A stretch of 64,000 nucleotides of DNA from Streptomyces sp. IMTB 2501 (GCF_001953885.1 NZ_MQUS01000019.1:25038-89037); one strand, 5' to 3'. Positions 51,553 through 60,651 are shown, numbered from the stretch's first letter. Translations and numbers: made by a program. The notes: generated from the sequence alone by a model not told the origin.

Positions 51553-52883
51553 CGGGCGGCCTCCATCACGTTCGCCGCCGGGGCCGTCCTGACCAGGCGG
51601 ACCCGTTCGGCGCGGTAGTGGCCGACCTGGCGGACCGAGAGCCGCCAGCCGGGCAGTTCGGCCCGGTCGCCGGGGGCCGGGATGCGGCCCAGTACGTCGG
51701 CGACGAGTCCGGCGACCGTCTCGTAAGGTCCCTCGGGTACGTCGAGGCCTATGCGCTGGAGGATGTCGACGCGACAGCTGCCGTCGACGTCCCAGGCGGG
51801 CCTGCCGTCCTCGGGCGGGGCGGCGGCCAGCTCGGGGACGTCCGTGGCGTCGTGCTCGTCGCGGACCTCGCCGACGAGTTCCTCGACGATGTCCTCCAGG
51901 GTGACCACGCCCGCCGTGCCGCCGTACTCGTCGACGACGACGGCGATGGGCTGCTCGGAGCGGAGCCGGGCGAGCAGGGGCTGGACCGGCAGGGTCTCGG
52001 GGACCAGCAGTGCCTTGCGGGCGATACGGGTCACCGGGGTGCGCAGCCGGTCGTGCACCGGGACGGCGAGGGCGTCCTTGAGGTGGGCCATGCCGACGAT
52101 CTCGTCGATCTTCTCCCGGTAGACGGGGAAGCGGGACAGTCCGGTGGCCCGGGTGAGGTTCACGACGTCCTCGGCGGTGGCCGAGTCCTGCAGGGCACTG
52201 ACCTTCACCCGCGGGGTCATGACGTGCTGCGCGGTCAGCTCGCCCAGGGACAGGGTGCGTACGAACAGGTCGGCCGTGTCCTGCTCCAGGGCACCGGCCT
52301 GGGCGGAGTGCCGGGCGAGGGACACCAGTTCGCCGGGGGTACGGGCGGAGGCCAGTTCCACGGCCGGCTCGACTCCGAGCGCGCGCACCAGCCGGTTGGC
52401 GACCGTGTTGAGCGCGGCGATCACCGGGCGGAACAGCCGGGAGAAGTGGTGCTGCGGGCCGGCCACGAACCGGGCGACCTGCAGTGGCTTGGACACCGCC
52501 CAGTTCTTCGGCACGAGCTCGCCGACCACCATCTGGACGGCGGAGGCCAGCAGCATGCCGACGACCACGGCGATGCCGGAGACGGCTCCGTCGGGGATGC
52601 CGAGGGCGGCGAACGGGCCGCGCAGCAGCCGGGCCAGCGCCGGTTCGGCGAGCATACCGACGACGAGGGAGGTGATGGTGATACCGAGCTGGGTGCCGGA
52701 GAGCTGGAAGGACAGCTCCTTGAGCGACTCGGCGACCCGGCGGGCCCGTCGGTCGCCGTCGGCGGCGGCCTGCTCGGCGTCCGTCGACTCGACCGTCACC
52801 AGGCCGAACTCGGCCGCCACGAAGAAGCCGTTGGCGAGGATCAACAGGAAAGCTGCTCCGAGGAGCAGCAGGGAGATGGTCAC
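51549..52883 (-). CDS. CNNM/CorC-family membrane protein (first copy)
   Basis: Protein of 444 aa with DUF21 (about 1-180, with ANGFFVAAEFGLVTV), two CBS domains (AQHVMTPRVKVSALQ; VVVDEYGGTAGVVTLEDIVEELVGEV) and a C-terminal CorC_HlyC domain. The GTG start has GGAAGG ten bases upstream. Divalent metal efflux or homeostasis is the family role. It is coupled to the shorter paralogue, so expression should be stoichiometric. Confidence 0.9.
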   Translation of the reverse strand: MTISLLLLGAAFLLILANGFFVAAEFGLVTVESTDAEQAAADGDRRARRVAESLKELSFQLSGTQLGITITSLVVGMLAEPALARLLRGPFAALGIPDGAVSGIAVVVGMLLASAVQMVVGELVPKNWAVSKPLQVARFVAGPQHHFSRLFRPVIAALNTVANRLVRALGVEPAVELASARTPGELVSLARHSAQAGALEQDTADLFVRTLSLGELTAQHVMTPRVKVSALQDSATAEDVVNLTRATGLSRFPVYREKIDEIVGMAHLKDALAVPVHDRLRTPVTRIARKALLVPETLPVQPLLARLRSEQPIAVVVDEYGGTAGVVTLEDIVEELVGEVRDEHDATDVPELAAAPPEDGRPAWDVDGSCRVDILQRIGLDVPEGPYETVAGLVADVLGRIPAPGDRAELPGWRLSVRQVGHYRAERVRLVRTAPAANVMEAAR

Positions 52884-53007
52884 GCTGCCACCGCCTTCCC
52901 GGTATGTCGGGTCGGGGCGGCGCAGGTACTACAGGACGATCCGTCCATCGCTGGAGGGAGTCACTCCTCGGGTAGCAGGAACCCCTGTGCACCGGGTGGC
53001 GTCAAGG

Positions 53008-53036
53008 GGCGGAGGCGCAGCGAAAGGGCCTCCGCC
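53008..53036 (-). terminator. Terminator after the his-operon PH-domain gene
   Basis: GGCGGAGGC (53008-53016) and GCCTCCGCC (53028-53036) form a perfect nine-base stem beyond the end of the minus-strand PH-domain gene, and would end the long rib-his transcript. Confidence 0.65.
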
Positions 53037-53086
53037 ACCAGATTAATCAAGACACGGGCCGCTCGGGCAGGGTAGGCACCCCCCAG

Positions 53087-53542
53087 TCAGCCCTGATCTT
53101 CCGTCGGACGGGCCGTGGAGCGGGCGTCGGCGAGGGCCCGCAGGGCCTGCGCGTCGGCGATGGCGCGCTGCTTGGCGAGGCCCGGCTGGATGCCGAGCGC
53201 GGGCAGGCTGGTGCCGTCGCTGAGGTTGAGGAACACCCAGGGATCGCCCGGACGGAGGTTCACCTGGAGGATCTCCGCCCAGTCCAGGTGCCGCTTGCTG
53301 GCGATGTTCACCACGGTGACGCCGGACTCGTCGGCGACGACCTTCACCCGGGCCAGCAGGGCCAGGACCCAGAAGATCAGCGCTCCGGTGACGGCGAAGC
53401 TCGCCCGCTCCCCCGGGCCGAGCTGCTCCAGCAGCAGACCGATCGAGGAGACGGTCAGGAAGATCACGACGCCGGCGGTGAGCAGGATCGCCCGGGTGTG
53501 GCCCGGCCGGAAGGTGACGGGAAGGGTGGGAGTCTCGGACAT
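53087..53542 (-). CDS. PH-domain membrane protein
   Basis: Protein of 151 aa. Two membrane helices (about 15-65: AILLTAGVVIFLTVSSIGLLL and ASFAVTGALIFWVLALLARV) precede a bacterial PH-like domain with GVTVVNIASKRHLDWAEILQVNL and the tail LGIQPGLAKQRAI. ATG follows AAGGGA. It is 14 bases downstream of hisG and is likely co-transcribed, although no histidine role is known. Confidence 0.85.
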   Translation of the reverse strand: MSETPTLPVTFRPGHTRAILLTAGVVIFLTVSSIGLLLEQLGPGERASFAVTGALIFWVLALLARVKVVADESGVTVVNIASKRHLDWAEILQVNLRPGDPWVFLNLSDGTSLPALGIQPGLAKQRAIADAQALRALADARSTARPTEDQG

Positions 53543-53556
53543 CTTGTGCGTGTCCC

Positions 53557-54405
53557 TTACAGGCGGCAGGCGTGGATGGCCGTGGTGAGGATGGCGCGGG
53601 CACCGATGGCGTACAGGTCGTCCATGATCCGCTGCGCCTCCTTGGCGGGGACCATGGCGCGGACCGCGACCCAGCCCTCGTTGTGCAGCGGGGAGACGGT
53701 CGGGGACTCCAGGCCGGGGGTGAGCGCGACGGCCTTCTCCAGCTGCTCGACGCGGCAGTCGTAGTCCATCATCACGTACGTCCGGGCGACCAGGACGCCC
53801 TGGAGGCGGCGCAGGAACTGCTGGACCTTCGGTTCCTCGGTGTCGGCGCCGCTGCGGCGGATGACGACCGCCTCGGACTTCATGATCGGCTCGCCGAAGA
53901 CCTCCAGGCCGGCGTTGCGCAGGCTGGTGCCGGTCTCCACGACGTCGGCGATGACCTCGGCGACGCCCAGCTCGATCGCGGTCTCCACGGCGCCGTCCAG
54001 GTGGACGACGGAGGCGTCGATGCCGCTGTCGGCGAGGTGCCCGGCGACGATGCCCTCGTAGGAGGTGGCGACCGTCTTGCCCTTGAGGTCCTGGATGCCG
54101 TTCGCGGTGTTCGGCTTGGCGGCGAAGCGGAAGGTGGAGCGGGCGAACCCGAGCGGCAGGATCTCCTCGGCGTCGGCGCCGGAGTCGATCAGCAGGTCGC
54201 GGCCGGTGATGCCCATGTCGAGGCGGCCGGAGGCGACGTAGATCGCGATGTCGCGGGGGCGGAGGTAGAAGAACTCGACCTGGTTCTCCGGGTCGACGAT
54301 CCGCAGTTCCTTGGACTCGCGGCGCTGCTGGTAGCCGGCCTCATGCAGCATGTCCGCCGCAGGGCCGGACAGTGAACCCTTGTTGGGGACGGCGATGCGC
54401 AGCAT
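53557..54405 (-). CDS. hisG: ATP phosphoribosyltransferase
   Basis: First enzyme of histidine synthesis, 282 aa, long form with a C-terminal ACT-like regulatory domain for histidine feedback. LRIAVPNKGSLSG, DMGITGRDLLID and the phosphate-binding DAEVIADVVETGTSLR region are present. ATG follows AGGAAG. It lies 62 bases after hisE and is unusually placed at the end of the riboflavin set, away from the main his operon. Confidence 0.96.
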   Translation of the reverse strand: MLRIAVPNKGSLSGPAADMLHEAGYQQRRESKELRIVDPENQVEFFYLRPRDIAIYVASGRLDMGITGRDLLIDSGADAEEILPLGFARSTFRFAAKPNTANGIQDLKGKTVATSYEGIVAGHLADSGIDASVVHLDGAVETAIELGVAEVIADVVETGTSLRNAGLEVFGEPIMKSEAVVIRRSGADTEEPKVQQFLRRLQGVLVARTYVMMDYDCRVEQLEKAVALTPGLESPTVSPLHNEGWVAVRAMVPAKEAQRIMDDLYAIGARAILTTAIHACRL

Positions 54406-54467
54406 GAGGTCGGCTTCCTTTGCGTGAAGGGGTTTCTACGGCTCGTACGGCTTGCACAGCGGGCGGT

Positions 54468-54740
54468 TCACAGATGGGCGTAGACGTCGTCCAGGGAGAT
54501 CCCGCGGGCGACCATCATCACCTGGACGTGGTACAGCAGCTGGGAGATCTCCTCGGCCGCCGCCTCCTTGCCCTCGTACTCGGCGGCCATCCAGACCTCT
54601 GCGGCCTCTTCGACGACCTTCTTGCCGATGGCATGGACACCCTTGCCGACCAGCTCTGCGGTGCGGGAGGTGGCGGGATCGCCGTGGGCGGCCTTCTGCT
54701 GGAGCTCGGTGAAGAGCTCCTCGAACGTCTTCTTGGACAT
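54468..54740 (-). CDS. hisE: Phosphoribosyl-ATP pyrophosphohydrolase
   Basis: Second histidine enzyme of 90 aa, an all-helical MazG-like fold. SRTAELVGKGVHAIGKKVVEEAAEVWMAA holds the acidic metal-binding residues and ends in AAAEEISQLLYHVQVMM. Its small size is normal for the free-standing form, unfused to HisI. It starts 34 bases after the ribH stop. Confidence 0.95.
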   Translation of the reverse strand: MSKKTFEELFTELQQKAAHGDPATSRTAELVGKGVHAIGKKVVEEAAEVWMAAEYEGKEAAAEEISQLLYHVQVMMVARGISLDDVYAHL

Positions 54741-54774
54741 GGTGGTCCTTACCCTACGCGCTCCGGTCCGTACC

Positions 54775-55260
54775 TCAGTGCCAGGGTTCAGATACTGAGC
54801 GGAGCGTGGCGGCGGTCGCGACAGCGGCGGTCACCGCCTCGTGGCCCTTGTCCTCGTTCGAGCCCTCCAGGCCGGCCCGGTCCAGGGCCTGCTCCTCGGT
54901 GTCGCAGGTGAGCACGCCGAAGCCGACGGGGACGCCGGTCTCGACACTGACCTGGGTGAGGCCATGGGTGACGCCCTGGCACACGTAGTCGAAGTGGGGG
55001 GTGCCGCCGCGGATGACCACGCCGAGGGCGACCACGGCGTCGTAGCCGCGCCCGGCCAGCGCCTTGGCGGCGACCGGCAGTTCGAAGCTGCCGGGGACCC
55101 GGATCAGGGTCGGCTCGTCGATCCCCAGGTCGTGCAGGGCGCGCAGGGCGCCGTTCACCAGACCGTCCATCACCTGCACGTGCCACTGCGCCGCGATGAC
55201 GGCGACCCTGAGGTCGCTCGCGTTGCGTACGGACAGCTCCGGTGCACCCTTGCCGCTCAC
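54775..55260 (-). CDS. ribH: 6,7-Dimethyl-8-ribityllumazine synthase
   Basis: Penultimate riboflavin enzyme of 161 aa. PGSFELPVAAKAL and VVIRGGTPHFDYV, with the catalytic His in the second, and FGVLTCDTEEQALDRAG are characteristic. The GTG at 55260 follows AAGGAG. It follows ribBA by 45 bases. Confidence 0.97.
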   Translation of the reverse strand: MSGKGAPELSVRNASDLRVAVIAAQWHVQVMDGLVNGALRALHDLGIDEPTLIRVPGSFELPVAAKALAGRGYDAVVALGVVIRGGTPHFDYVCQGVTHGLTQVSVETGVPVGFGVLTCDTEEQALDRAGLEGSNEDKGHEAVTAAVATAATLRSVSEPWH

Positions 55261-55305
55261 GTGTCTCCTTCGTGCCTTTGTGCTTTCTTGCTTACTGCTT
55301 ACTGC

Positions 55306-56619
55306 CTACTTGTTGCCGCAGGTGGCCGCGACCGCGGCCGCGGAGGCGGTCACGGCAGGCGTGTCCAGCCAGGGCAGGTCGTGCCCCATCCGGTCGCGCT
55401 TGGTGCGCAGATACCGGAGATTGTGCTCGCCGGCCTGGATCGGCATGGGCTCGCGGCCGGTGACCTTGAGGCCGTGGCGAAGCAGCGCGTCGGTCTTGTC
55501 GGGGTTGTTGGTCATCAGCCGGACGCTGCGCACGCCGAGGTCGGCGAGGATCTGCGCGCCGGCGCCGTAGTCGCGGGCGTCGGCGGGCAGGCCGAGTTCG
55601 AGGTTGGCGTCGAGGGTGTCGCGGCCCTGTTCCTGGAGCTCGTACGCCCGGAGCTTGGACAGCAGGCCGACGCCCCGGCCCTCGTGGCCGCGCAGATAGA
55701 CCACCACGCCGCGGCCCTCGTCCTGGATGCGTGCCAGGGCGGTGTCCAGCTGGGGGCCGCAGTCGCAGCGCAGGGAGCCGAAGACGTCGCCGGTGAGGCA
55801 TTCGGAGTGGACCCGGACCAGGACGTCCTCGCCGTCGGCGATCTCGCCGTGGACCAGGGCGACATGCTCGACGCCGTCGACGGTGGAGCGGTAGCCGTAG
55901 GCGGTGAACGTGCCGTGCCGGGTGGGCAGTCGGGTCTCGGCCTCGCGGCGGACGGTGGGCTCGCTGCTGCGGCGGTAGGCGATCAGGTCCTCGATGGAGA
56001 TGATCGTCAGGCCGTGCTTGCGGGCGAACGGGATCAGCTCGGGCAGCCGGAGCATCCGGCCGTCCTCGCCGGCGATCTCCACGATGGCACCGGCCGGGCG
56101 GAGCCCCGCGAGCCGGGCGAGGTCCACGGCGGCCTCGGTGTGGCCGTTGCGGACGAGGACACCGCCGGACCTGGCCCGCAGCGGGAAGACATGGCCGGGG
56201 CGGACGAAGTCCGTCGGCTCGGCCGTGCCGCTCGCGAGCAGCTGGAGCGTGGTGGCGCGGTCGGCGGCCGAGATGCCGGTGCTCACGCCGTGCGCGGCGG
56301 AGGCGTCGACCGACACCGTGAACGCGGTCTTCATCGACTCGGTGTTGTCCTCGACCATCTGCGGCAGCCGCAGCCGGTCCAGTTCCGGGCCCTCCATGGG
56401 GGCGCAGATGAGTCCCCGGCACTCGCTCATCATGAAGGCGACGATCTCGGGGGTCGCCTTCTCGGCGGCGACGACGAGGTCGCCCTCGTTCTCCCGGTCC
56501 TCGTCGTCCACGACGACGACCGGGCGGCCGGCCGCGATGTCGGCGATGGCCTGCTCGACGGGGTCGAGCCCGAAGTTCTCGATGGTGTCCGTGGCGTACA
56601 GGGGCGGTGCCGAGGTCAT
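55306..56619 (-). CDS. ribBA: Bifunctional DHBP synthase / GTP cyclohydrolase II
   Basis: Protein of 437 aa. The N-terminal half is 3,4-dihydroxy-2-butanone-4-phosphate synthase (VVVDDEDRENEGDLV, GHTEAAVDLARLAG). The C-terminal half is GTP cyclohydrolase II, with zinc ligands in HSECLTGDVFGSLRCDCG and RGHEGRGVGLLSKL. The start ATG at 56619 overlaps the ribM stop (ATGA) and follows GGAAGGAG. It supplies both branches of riboflavin synthesis. Confidence 0.96.
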   Translation of the reverse strand: MTSAPPLYATDTIENFGLDPVEQAIADIAAGRPVVVVDDEDRENEGDLVVAAEKATPEIVAFMMSECRGLICAPMEGPELDRLRLPQMVEDNTESMKTAFTVSVDASAAHGVSTGISAADRATTLQLLASGTAEPTDFVRPGHVFPLRARSGGVLVRNGHTEAAVDLARLAGLRPAGAIVEIAGEDGRMLRLPELIPFARKHGLTIISIEDLIAYRRSSEPTVRREAETRLPTRHGTFTAYGYRSTVDGVEHVALVHGEIADGEDVLVRVHSECLTGDVFGSLRCDCGPQLDTALARIQDEGRGVVVYLRGHEGRGVGLLSKLRAYELQEQGRDTLDANLELGLPADARDYGAGAQILADLGVRSVRLMTNNPDKTDALLRHGLKVTGREPMPIQAGEHNLRYLRTKRDRMGHDLPWLDTPAVTASAAAVAATCGNK

Positions 56620-57257
56620 GCCGGGGCTCCTTCCAGGACGGGCTGCGGGCTCCGGCGGGAGCGCAGCCACCAGTCGCGCATGCCCCACAGGACGAGTGCG
56701 CCGTAGATGACGTAGACAAAGCCGGAGAAGGCGTAGCCGTTGGCGAAGTTGAGGGGGACGCCGACGAGGTCGACGAGCAGCCAGGCGATCCAGAACTCGA
56801 CCATGCCCTTGGCCTGGGCGTACATGGCGACGACGGTGCCGACGAAGATGTAGGCGTCGGGCCAGGGGTCCCAGGACAGGGACGGGTAGGCCGTGAAGAG
56901 CAGGGCCACCGCGACCGTGCCGGCGGCGGCCGTGCCGAGCATCGCCGCGCGCTCGCGCCAGGTGGCGAAGCGGGGGGCGATGTGGCCGTCGGCGGAACCG
57001 CCCTTGCTGCGCTGCCACTGCCACCAGCCGTACAGCGCTACGGCCATGACGACGGTCTGCTTGCCGGCGCTGCCGGTCAGATGGCCGTAGAAGGCGGCGA
57101 AGAGGACCAGCCCGGAGAGGAACTGCACGGGCCAGGTCCACAGGGAGCGGCGCCAGCCGAGGGCGAGGGTGATCAGGCCGAGGATGTTGCCCACCATGTC
57201 CGACCAGATGATGCGCTGGCCGAAGAGGGTGAAGGCCTCGGAGTTCAGCCAGTTCAC
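56616..57257 (-). CDS. ribM: Riboflavin transporter RibM (PnuC-like)
   Basis: Membrane protein of 213 aa with about seven helices and the PnuC fold, including YGWWQWQR and the helix AWLLVDLVGVPLNFANGY. Within rib operons of actinobacteria this PnuC-like protein is RibM, a riboflavin facilitator. It overlaps both ribE (ATGA) and ribBA. Nicotinamide mononucleotide transport is the alternative but is less likely here. Confidence 0.9.
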   Translation of the reverse strand: MNWLNSEAFTLFGQRIIWSDMVGNILGLITLALGWRRSLWTWPVQFLSGLVLFAAFYGHLTGSAGKQTVVMAVALYGWWQWQRSKGGSADGHIAPRFATWRERAAMLGTAAAGTVAVALLFTAYPSLSWDPWPDAYIFVGTVVAMYAQAKGMVEFWIAWLLVDLVGVPLNFANGYAFSGFVYVIYGALVLWGMRDWWLRSRRSPQPVLEGAPA

Positions 57258-57862
57258 TTGCCCGCTCCCTGGGCGCGGTCGCCGAGGAGGCGCTCGACGT
57301 ACTTGGCAACGACGTCGACCTCAAGGTTGACCGGGTCGCCGGGCTGCTTCACGCCGAGTGTGGTCAGGTCGAGGGTGGTCGGAATGAGGCTGACGGAGAA
57401 GTGGTCCGGGCCGGCTTCCACGACGGTGAGGCTGATGCCGTCGACGGTGATGGAGCCCTTCTCGACCACATAGCGGGCGAGGTCCGCGGGGAGCGAGATC
57501 TTCACGATCTCCCAGTTCTCGGAGGGCTTGCGCTCCAGCACCGCACCGGTGCCGTCGACATGGCCCTGCACGATGTGCCCGCCGAGGCGCGCGCCCACGG
57601 CCATGGGGCGCTCCAGGTTGACGCGGGAGCCGACGGTGAGCGCGCCGAGGCTGGAGCGGTTCAGGGTCTCGGCCATGACATCGGCGGTGAACTCGTCGCC
57701 CTCGTGCGTCACGACGGTGAGACAGACCCCGTTCACGGCGATGGAGTCGCCGTGCTGCGCGCCCTCGGTCACGACGGGGCCACGGAGCTTGAAGCGGGAG
57801 GCGTCGCCGAGGTTCTCGACGGCGGTGACCTCACCCAGCTCTTCGACGATTCCGGTGAACAC
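57254..57862 (-). CDS. ribE: Riboflavin synthase
   Basis: Final riboflavin enzyme of 202 aa with two similar lumazine-binding repeats. FTGIVEELGEV opens repeat 1, which includes SIAVNGVCLTVV, and VQGHVDGTG with SITVDGISLTVVE lie in repeat 2. The GTG at 57862 follows AGGAGGA, and a longer frame into the leader is not used. It is the first gene after the FMN riboswitch. Confidence 0.97.
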   Translation of the reverse strand: MFTGIVEELGEVTAVENLGDASRFKLRGPVVTEGAQHGDSIAVNGVCLTVVTHEGDEFTADVMAETLNRSSLGALTVGSRVNLERPMAVGARLGGHIVQGHVDGTGAVLERKPSENWEIVKISLPADLARYVVEKGSITVDGISLTVVEAGPDHFSVSLIPTTLDLTTLGVKQPGDPVNLEVDVVAKYVERLLGDRAQGAGK

Positions 57863-57995
57863 TTCCCGGGTCCTCCTGCCTCTTCGGGCACGGACTCCGG
57901 GGCCTGTCGATGACGACAGAATGTACGGGTGAGCACTGAGCACACCGGGGCGACGCCGAAAGAGGGACCCGTCCCGTACGGACGAGTCCAGAGTC

Positions 57996-58026
57996 GGCGG
58001 CGCGCATGTGTGCATGCCCGCCCGCC
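57996..58026 (-). promoter_or_regulatory. Expression-platform hairpin of the FMN riboswitch
   Basis: Immediately after the aptamer the minus strand folds GGCGG...GCATG against CATGC...CCGCC. It probably acts as a terminator or antiterminator partner before ribE, which starts 134 bases downstream. Confidence 0.6.
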
Positions 58027-58153
58027 GCGCACTGCCTCCCATCCGGACTTTAACCGTCGGTCCAGGAATTTCACCTGGTCAACCGGCCGCTGGAAGCGAC
58101 CGGGTCGCGGACTGTAACCGCCGGTTCGGACTTTCACCGACCCCGGAGTGCGC
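58027..58153 (-). promoter_or_regulatory. FMN riboswitch (RFN element)
   Basis: The minus strand shows the conserved aptamer blocks: GGTCGGTGAAAGTCCG near the 5-prime side, GGCGGTTACAGTCCGCGAC, a variable stem, CCAGGTGAAATTCCTGG, GACGGTTAAAGTCCGGATG and the closing GGAGGCAGTGCGC, which pairs with GCGCACTCC. FMN binding should reduce expression of the rib genes. Confidence 0.96.
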
Positions 58154-58296
58154 TGCTTCTGGTACAGAGCCAGTGTGCCACGCCGGGTGCCCATGCAGAC
58201 ATGCGAGGGGTGTGGGCTCCCTCACAGTGCGTGTCATGGGCCTTGCGCGGCGCATTCGCGGCGTACAACTTCCTTACTGCCAGGGAGGATTGACCG

Positions 58297-58339
58297 TGGT
58301 CCGGACCCATTGACCGCAATGGTCTAGTCCTTTTAGGGT
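58297..58339 (+). promoter_or_regulatory. Chitinase-type promoter without a chitinase gene
   Basis: TTGACC (58310-58315) and TAGGGT (58334-58339) are 18 bases apart. TGGTCCGGACCC (58297-58308) and TGGTCTAGTCCT (58320-58331) sit as in the chitinase promoter at 40487. Between 58340 and 58528 there is no signal-peptide gene. The next gene is an NmrA-like reductase. Confidence 0.8.
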
Positions 58340-58528
58340 GCGGACGGGTCCGGTGGCGGTGACGACGGCCCTTGCCCGCCGCCGGACCGCCAGCCCCCGC
58401 CCGCCGAGTCCGGTGCCGACCTGCCATGTGCGGCATTCGGCCGATGTCACATTTCCCGGGGGCTGAGCGGTCTCAGTGGACGAGGGTGCTCCGATCGGGG
58501 GCACACGGAGTCCGAAGGGGCGAACAGC

Positions 58529-59272
58529 ATGACCACGATCCTGGTGACCGGCGGGACCGGCACGCTCGGGCGGCGGGTGACGGAGCGGCTGCGGGCGGAC
58601 GGGCACGAGGTGCGGGTGCTCAGCCGCAACACACAGCCGTACGCCGTCGATCTGCGCGTGGGCGGGAGCGGGCTGGACGCCGCGCTCGCCGGTGTGCAGA
58701 CCGTGGTGCACTGCGCGAGTTCACCGCGCGGCGGGGACGAGGAGGCCGCGGAGCGGCTGATCGCGGCGGCCGGGCGAGCCGGAGTGGGCCATCTGGTCTA
58801 CATCTCCATCGTCGGCATCGACCGGGTGCCCCTCGGCTACTACAGGACCAAACTGGCCGTGGAGCGCCGGATCGAGGCATCGGGACTCGACTGGACCGTC
58901 CTGCGTACGACCCAGTTCCACGACCTGCTGGTCACGATCCTCGGCGGGCTGGCCAAGCCGCCCGTCATGCTGGTCCCGGCCGGGGTCCCGGACCAGCCGG
59001 TGGAGGTGCGCGAAGTCGCGGACCACCTGGCCGAGTTGGCGCTCGCCGCTCCGGCCGGCCGGGTGGCGGACATGGGCGGCCCCGAAGTCCGGACCCTCGA
59101 CTCGCTGGCCCGTGCCTACCTCCACGCGACCGGCCGACGCCAGGCCGTGGCACAGGTACCACTGTTCGGCCGGACCTACCGCGCCGCCCGCGCGGGCGGA
59201 CTGCTGGCACCCGAACAGGCCGTGGGCAAGACGACGTTCGAGGACTATCTGGGGCGGCGGTTCGAGGCCTGA
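58529..59272 (+). CDS. NAD(P)-binding NmrA-like protein
   Basis: Short Rossmann protein of 247 aa. TGGTGTLGRRV (8-18) is the nucleotide motif, and LVYISIVGIDRVPLGYYRTKLAVE contains the YxxxK-type pair. It resembles NmrA/atypical SDR proteins that sense redox state or reduce small ketones. AAGGGG lies ten bases before the ATG. It could be driven by the upstream chitinase-type promoter, which would be unusual for this family. Confidence 0.85.
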   Translation: MTTILVTGGTGTLGRRVTERLRADGHEVRVLSRNTQPYAVDLRVGGSGLDAALAGVQTVVHCASSPRGGDEEAAERLIAAAGRAGVGHLVYISIVGIDRVPLGYYRTKLAVERRIEASGLDWTVLRTTQFHDLLVTILGGLAKPPVMLVPAGVPDQPVEVREVADHLAELALAAPAGRVADMGGPEVRTLDSLARAYLHATGRRQAVAQVPLFGRTYRAARAGGLLAPEQAVGKTTFEDYLGRRFEA

Positions 59273-59328
59273 CGGCGAGGGGCAGAGGGAGCGGGGCCGG
59301 GCGGCAGGGCTGGGCCGAGCCCGGTCGG

Positions 59329-60597
59329 TCAGTTCCGGTCCGAGGGTGCGAAGAGTTCGTCCTGGGCGTGGTCGCGGGCCGTCAGCAGGGCACCGCGCAG
59401 GACCGCCGTGCCGCCCAGGGTGCCGGCCCGCACCTCCGTGCGCAGGGGTGACATGTGGCGGAGGCGCTTCTCGACGAGCCGGGCGAGCGTCGGGCCGCCG
59501 GCCTGACCGGCTTCTCCGCCCAGCACCACGCAGCCCGGGTCGAGTACGGCCACCACGGACGCGGCCCCGACGGCGATCCGGTCGGCGAGGGTGCGCAGGA
59601 AGCGGTCGGCGGGCCGTTCGGCATCGGAGCGCGCCGCGTCCGCGGGGTCGTCCTCGCCCGCCGTTTCCGCCACGGCCTCGCGGATCACCTCCGCGGCGCC
59701 CGGTCCGTCCATCGTGGCCGGGACCGGCAGGCCGTACTCCGCCGCCAGCGAGCCGATGGCCGCCGCTCCGGCCAGCGAGTGGAAGCCTCCGTCGCAGTCC
59801 CGAGCCGATGGAAGGGAGCCGGTGCCCGGGACCGGCAGGAAGCCGATCTCGCCGGTGCCGCCCGAGGCGCCGCGGCGGAGCGTGCCGTCCAGGACGACCG
59901 CCGCGCCGACGCCGTGCCCCAGCCAGAGCAGCACGAAGGTGTCGCGGTCCCGGGCCGCGCCCTCGCGCTGTTCGGCCAGGGCGGCGAGGTTGGTCTCGTT
60001 CTCCACGGTGACACGGGCCCCGGGCAGCCGTTCCTGCAAGGCGACTGCCAGGCTGCGGTGCCAGGCGGGCAGGCCGCCGAAGTCGCGCAGATCGCCGGTG
60101 GCCGGGTCGACGAGGCCCGGCGCGCCGATACCGACGGTGTGCAGCCTCCCCCGCGCACGCACACCCTCGCGGGCAGGCGCCCCCATGGCCCCGGCCTCCT
60201 TCGCGGTCCGCTCCACCGCGGCCACCGCCTGCTCCACGGCCGGTCCGGTCCCGGTGTCCCCGCCGATCGGCACGGACGTCTCGGCGAGCACCCGCCCGAC
60301 CAGGTCGGATACCAGGACGTCGACACCTCCGGTACGGACGTCGAGCGCGGCCAGATGAGCCTGGTCGGCGACGATGCCGTACAGCCGGGCGTTGGGGCCC
60401 CGGCGCTGTTCGCCGGACTCGCCGACCACCGTGATCAGCCCGGCGGCGCCGAGCCGTTCCACGAGGTCGGCGACCGTCGGCCGGGACAGCCCCGTCAGCT
60501 GCTTCAACTGGCCTGCCGTGAGCGGGCCTTCCTGCTGGAGCAGGCTCAGGGCGAGCCGGTCGTTGATGGCCCGGGCGGTGCTGGGCGATGCGGGCAT
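59329..60597 (-). CDS. ROK-family transcriptional repressor
   Basis: Regulator of 422 aa. An N-terminal winged helix (LSLLQQEGPLTAGQLKQLTGLSRPTVADLVERLG) is fused to a ROK sugar-kinase-like domain with the DVRTGG and ENETNLAALAEQR motifs and CVVLGGEAGQAGG. The usual zinc Cys motif is reduced (CDGG only), so it may be a regulator without kinase activity. ATG follows GGGAGGA. A clear operator lies between it and the divergent MFS gene. Confidence 0.9.
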   Translation of the reverse strand: MPASPSTARAINDRLALSLLQQEGPLTAGQLKQLTGLSRPTVADLVERLGAAGLITVVGESGEQRRGPNARLYGIVADQAHLAALDVRTGGVDVLVSDLVGRVLAETSVPIGGDTGTGPAVEQAVAAVERTAKEAGAMGAPAREGVRARGRLHTVGIGAPGLVDPATGDLRDFGGLPAWHRSLAVALQERLPGARVTVENETNLAALAEQREGAARDRDTFVLLWLGHGVGAAVVLDGTLRRGASGGTGEIGFLPVPGTGSLPSARDCDGGFHSLAGAAAIGSLAAEYGLPVPATMDGPGAAEVIREAVAETAGEDDPADAARSDAERPADRFLRTLADRIAVGAASVVAVLDPGCVVLGGEAGQAGGPTLARLVEKRLRHMSPLRTEVRAGTLGGTAVLRGALLTARDHAQDELFAPSDRN

Positions 60598-60651
60598 GAC
60601 GGGGAATCCTCCCAGATCCACGCGGCACGGGACGGCCACAAAACTCCCTAT

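Noticed and set aside
50464..52992. 842-codon minus-strand frame suggesting one giant protein
   Set aside because: Only the last part is the second CNNM gene starting at 51552; the remainder is out of frame with the overlapping first CNNM gene.
58338..58466. Short frame after the orphan chitinase promoter, considered as a chitinase remnant
   Set aside because: Its start lies inside the -10 box and no signal peptide or chitinase motif is present.
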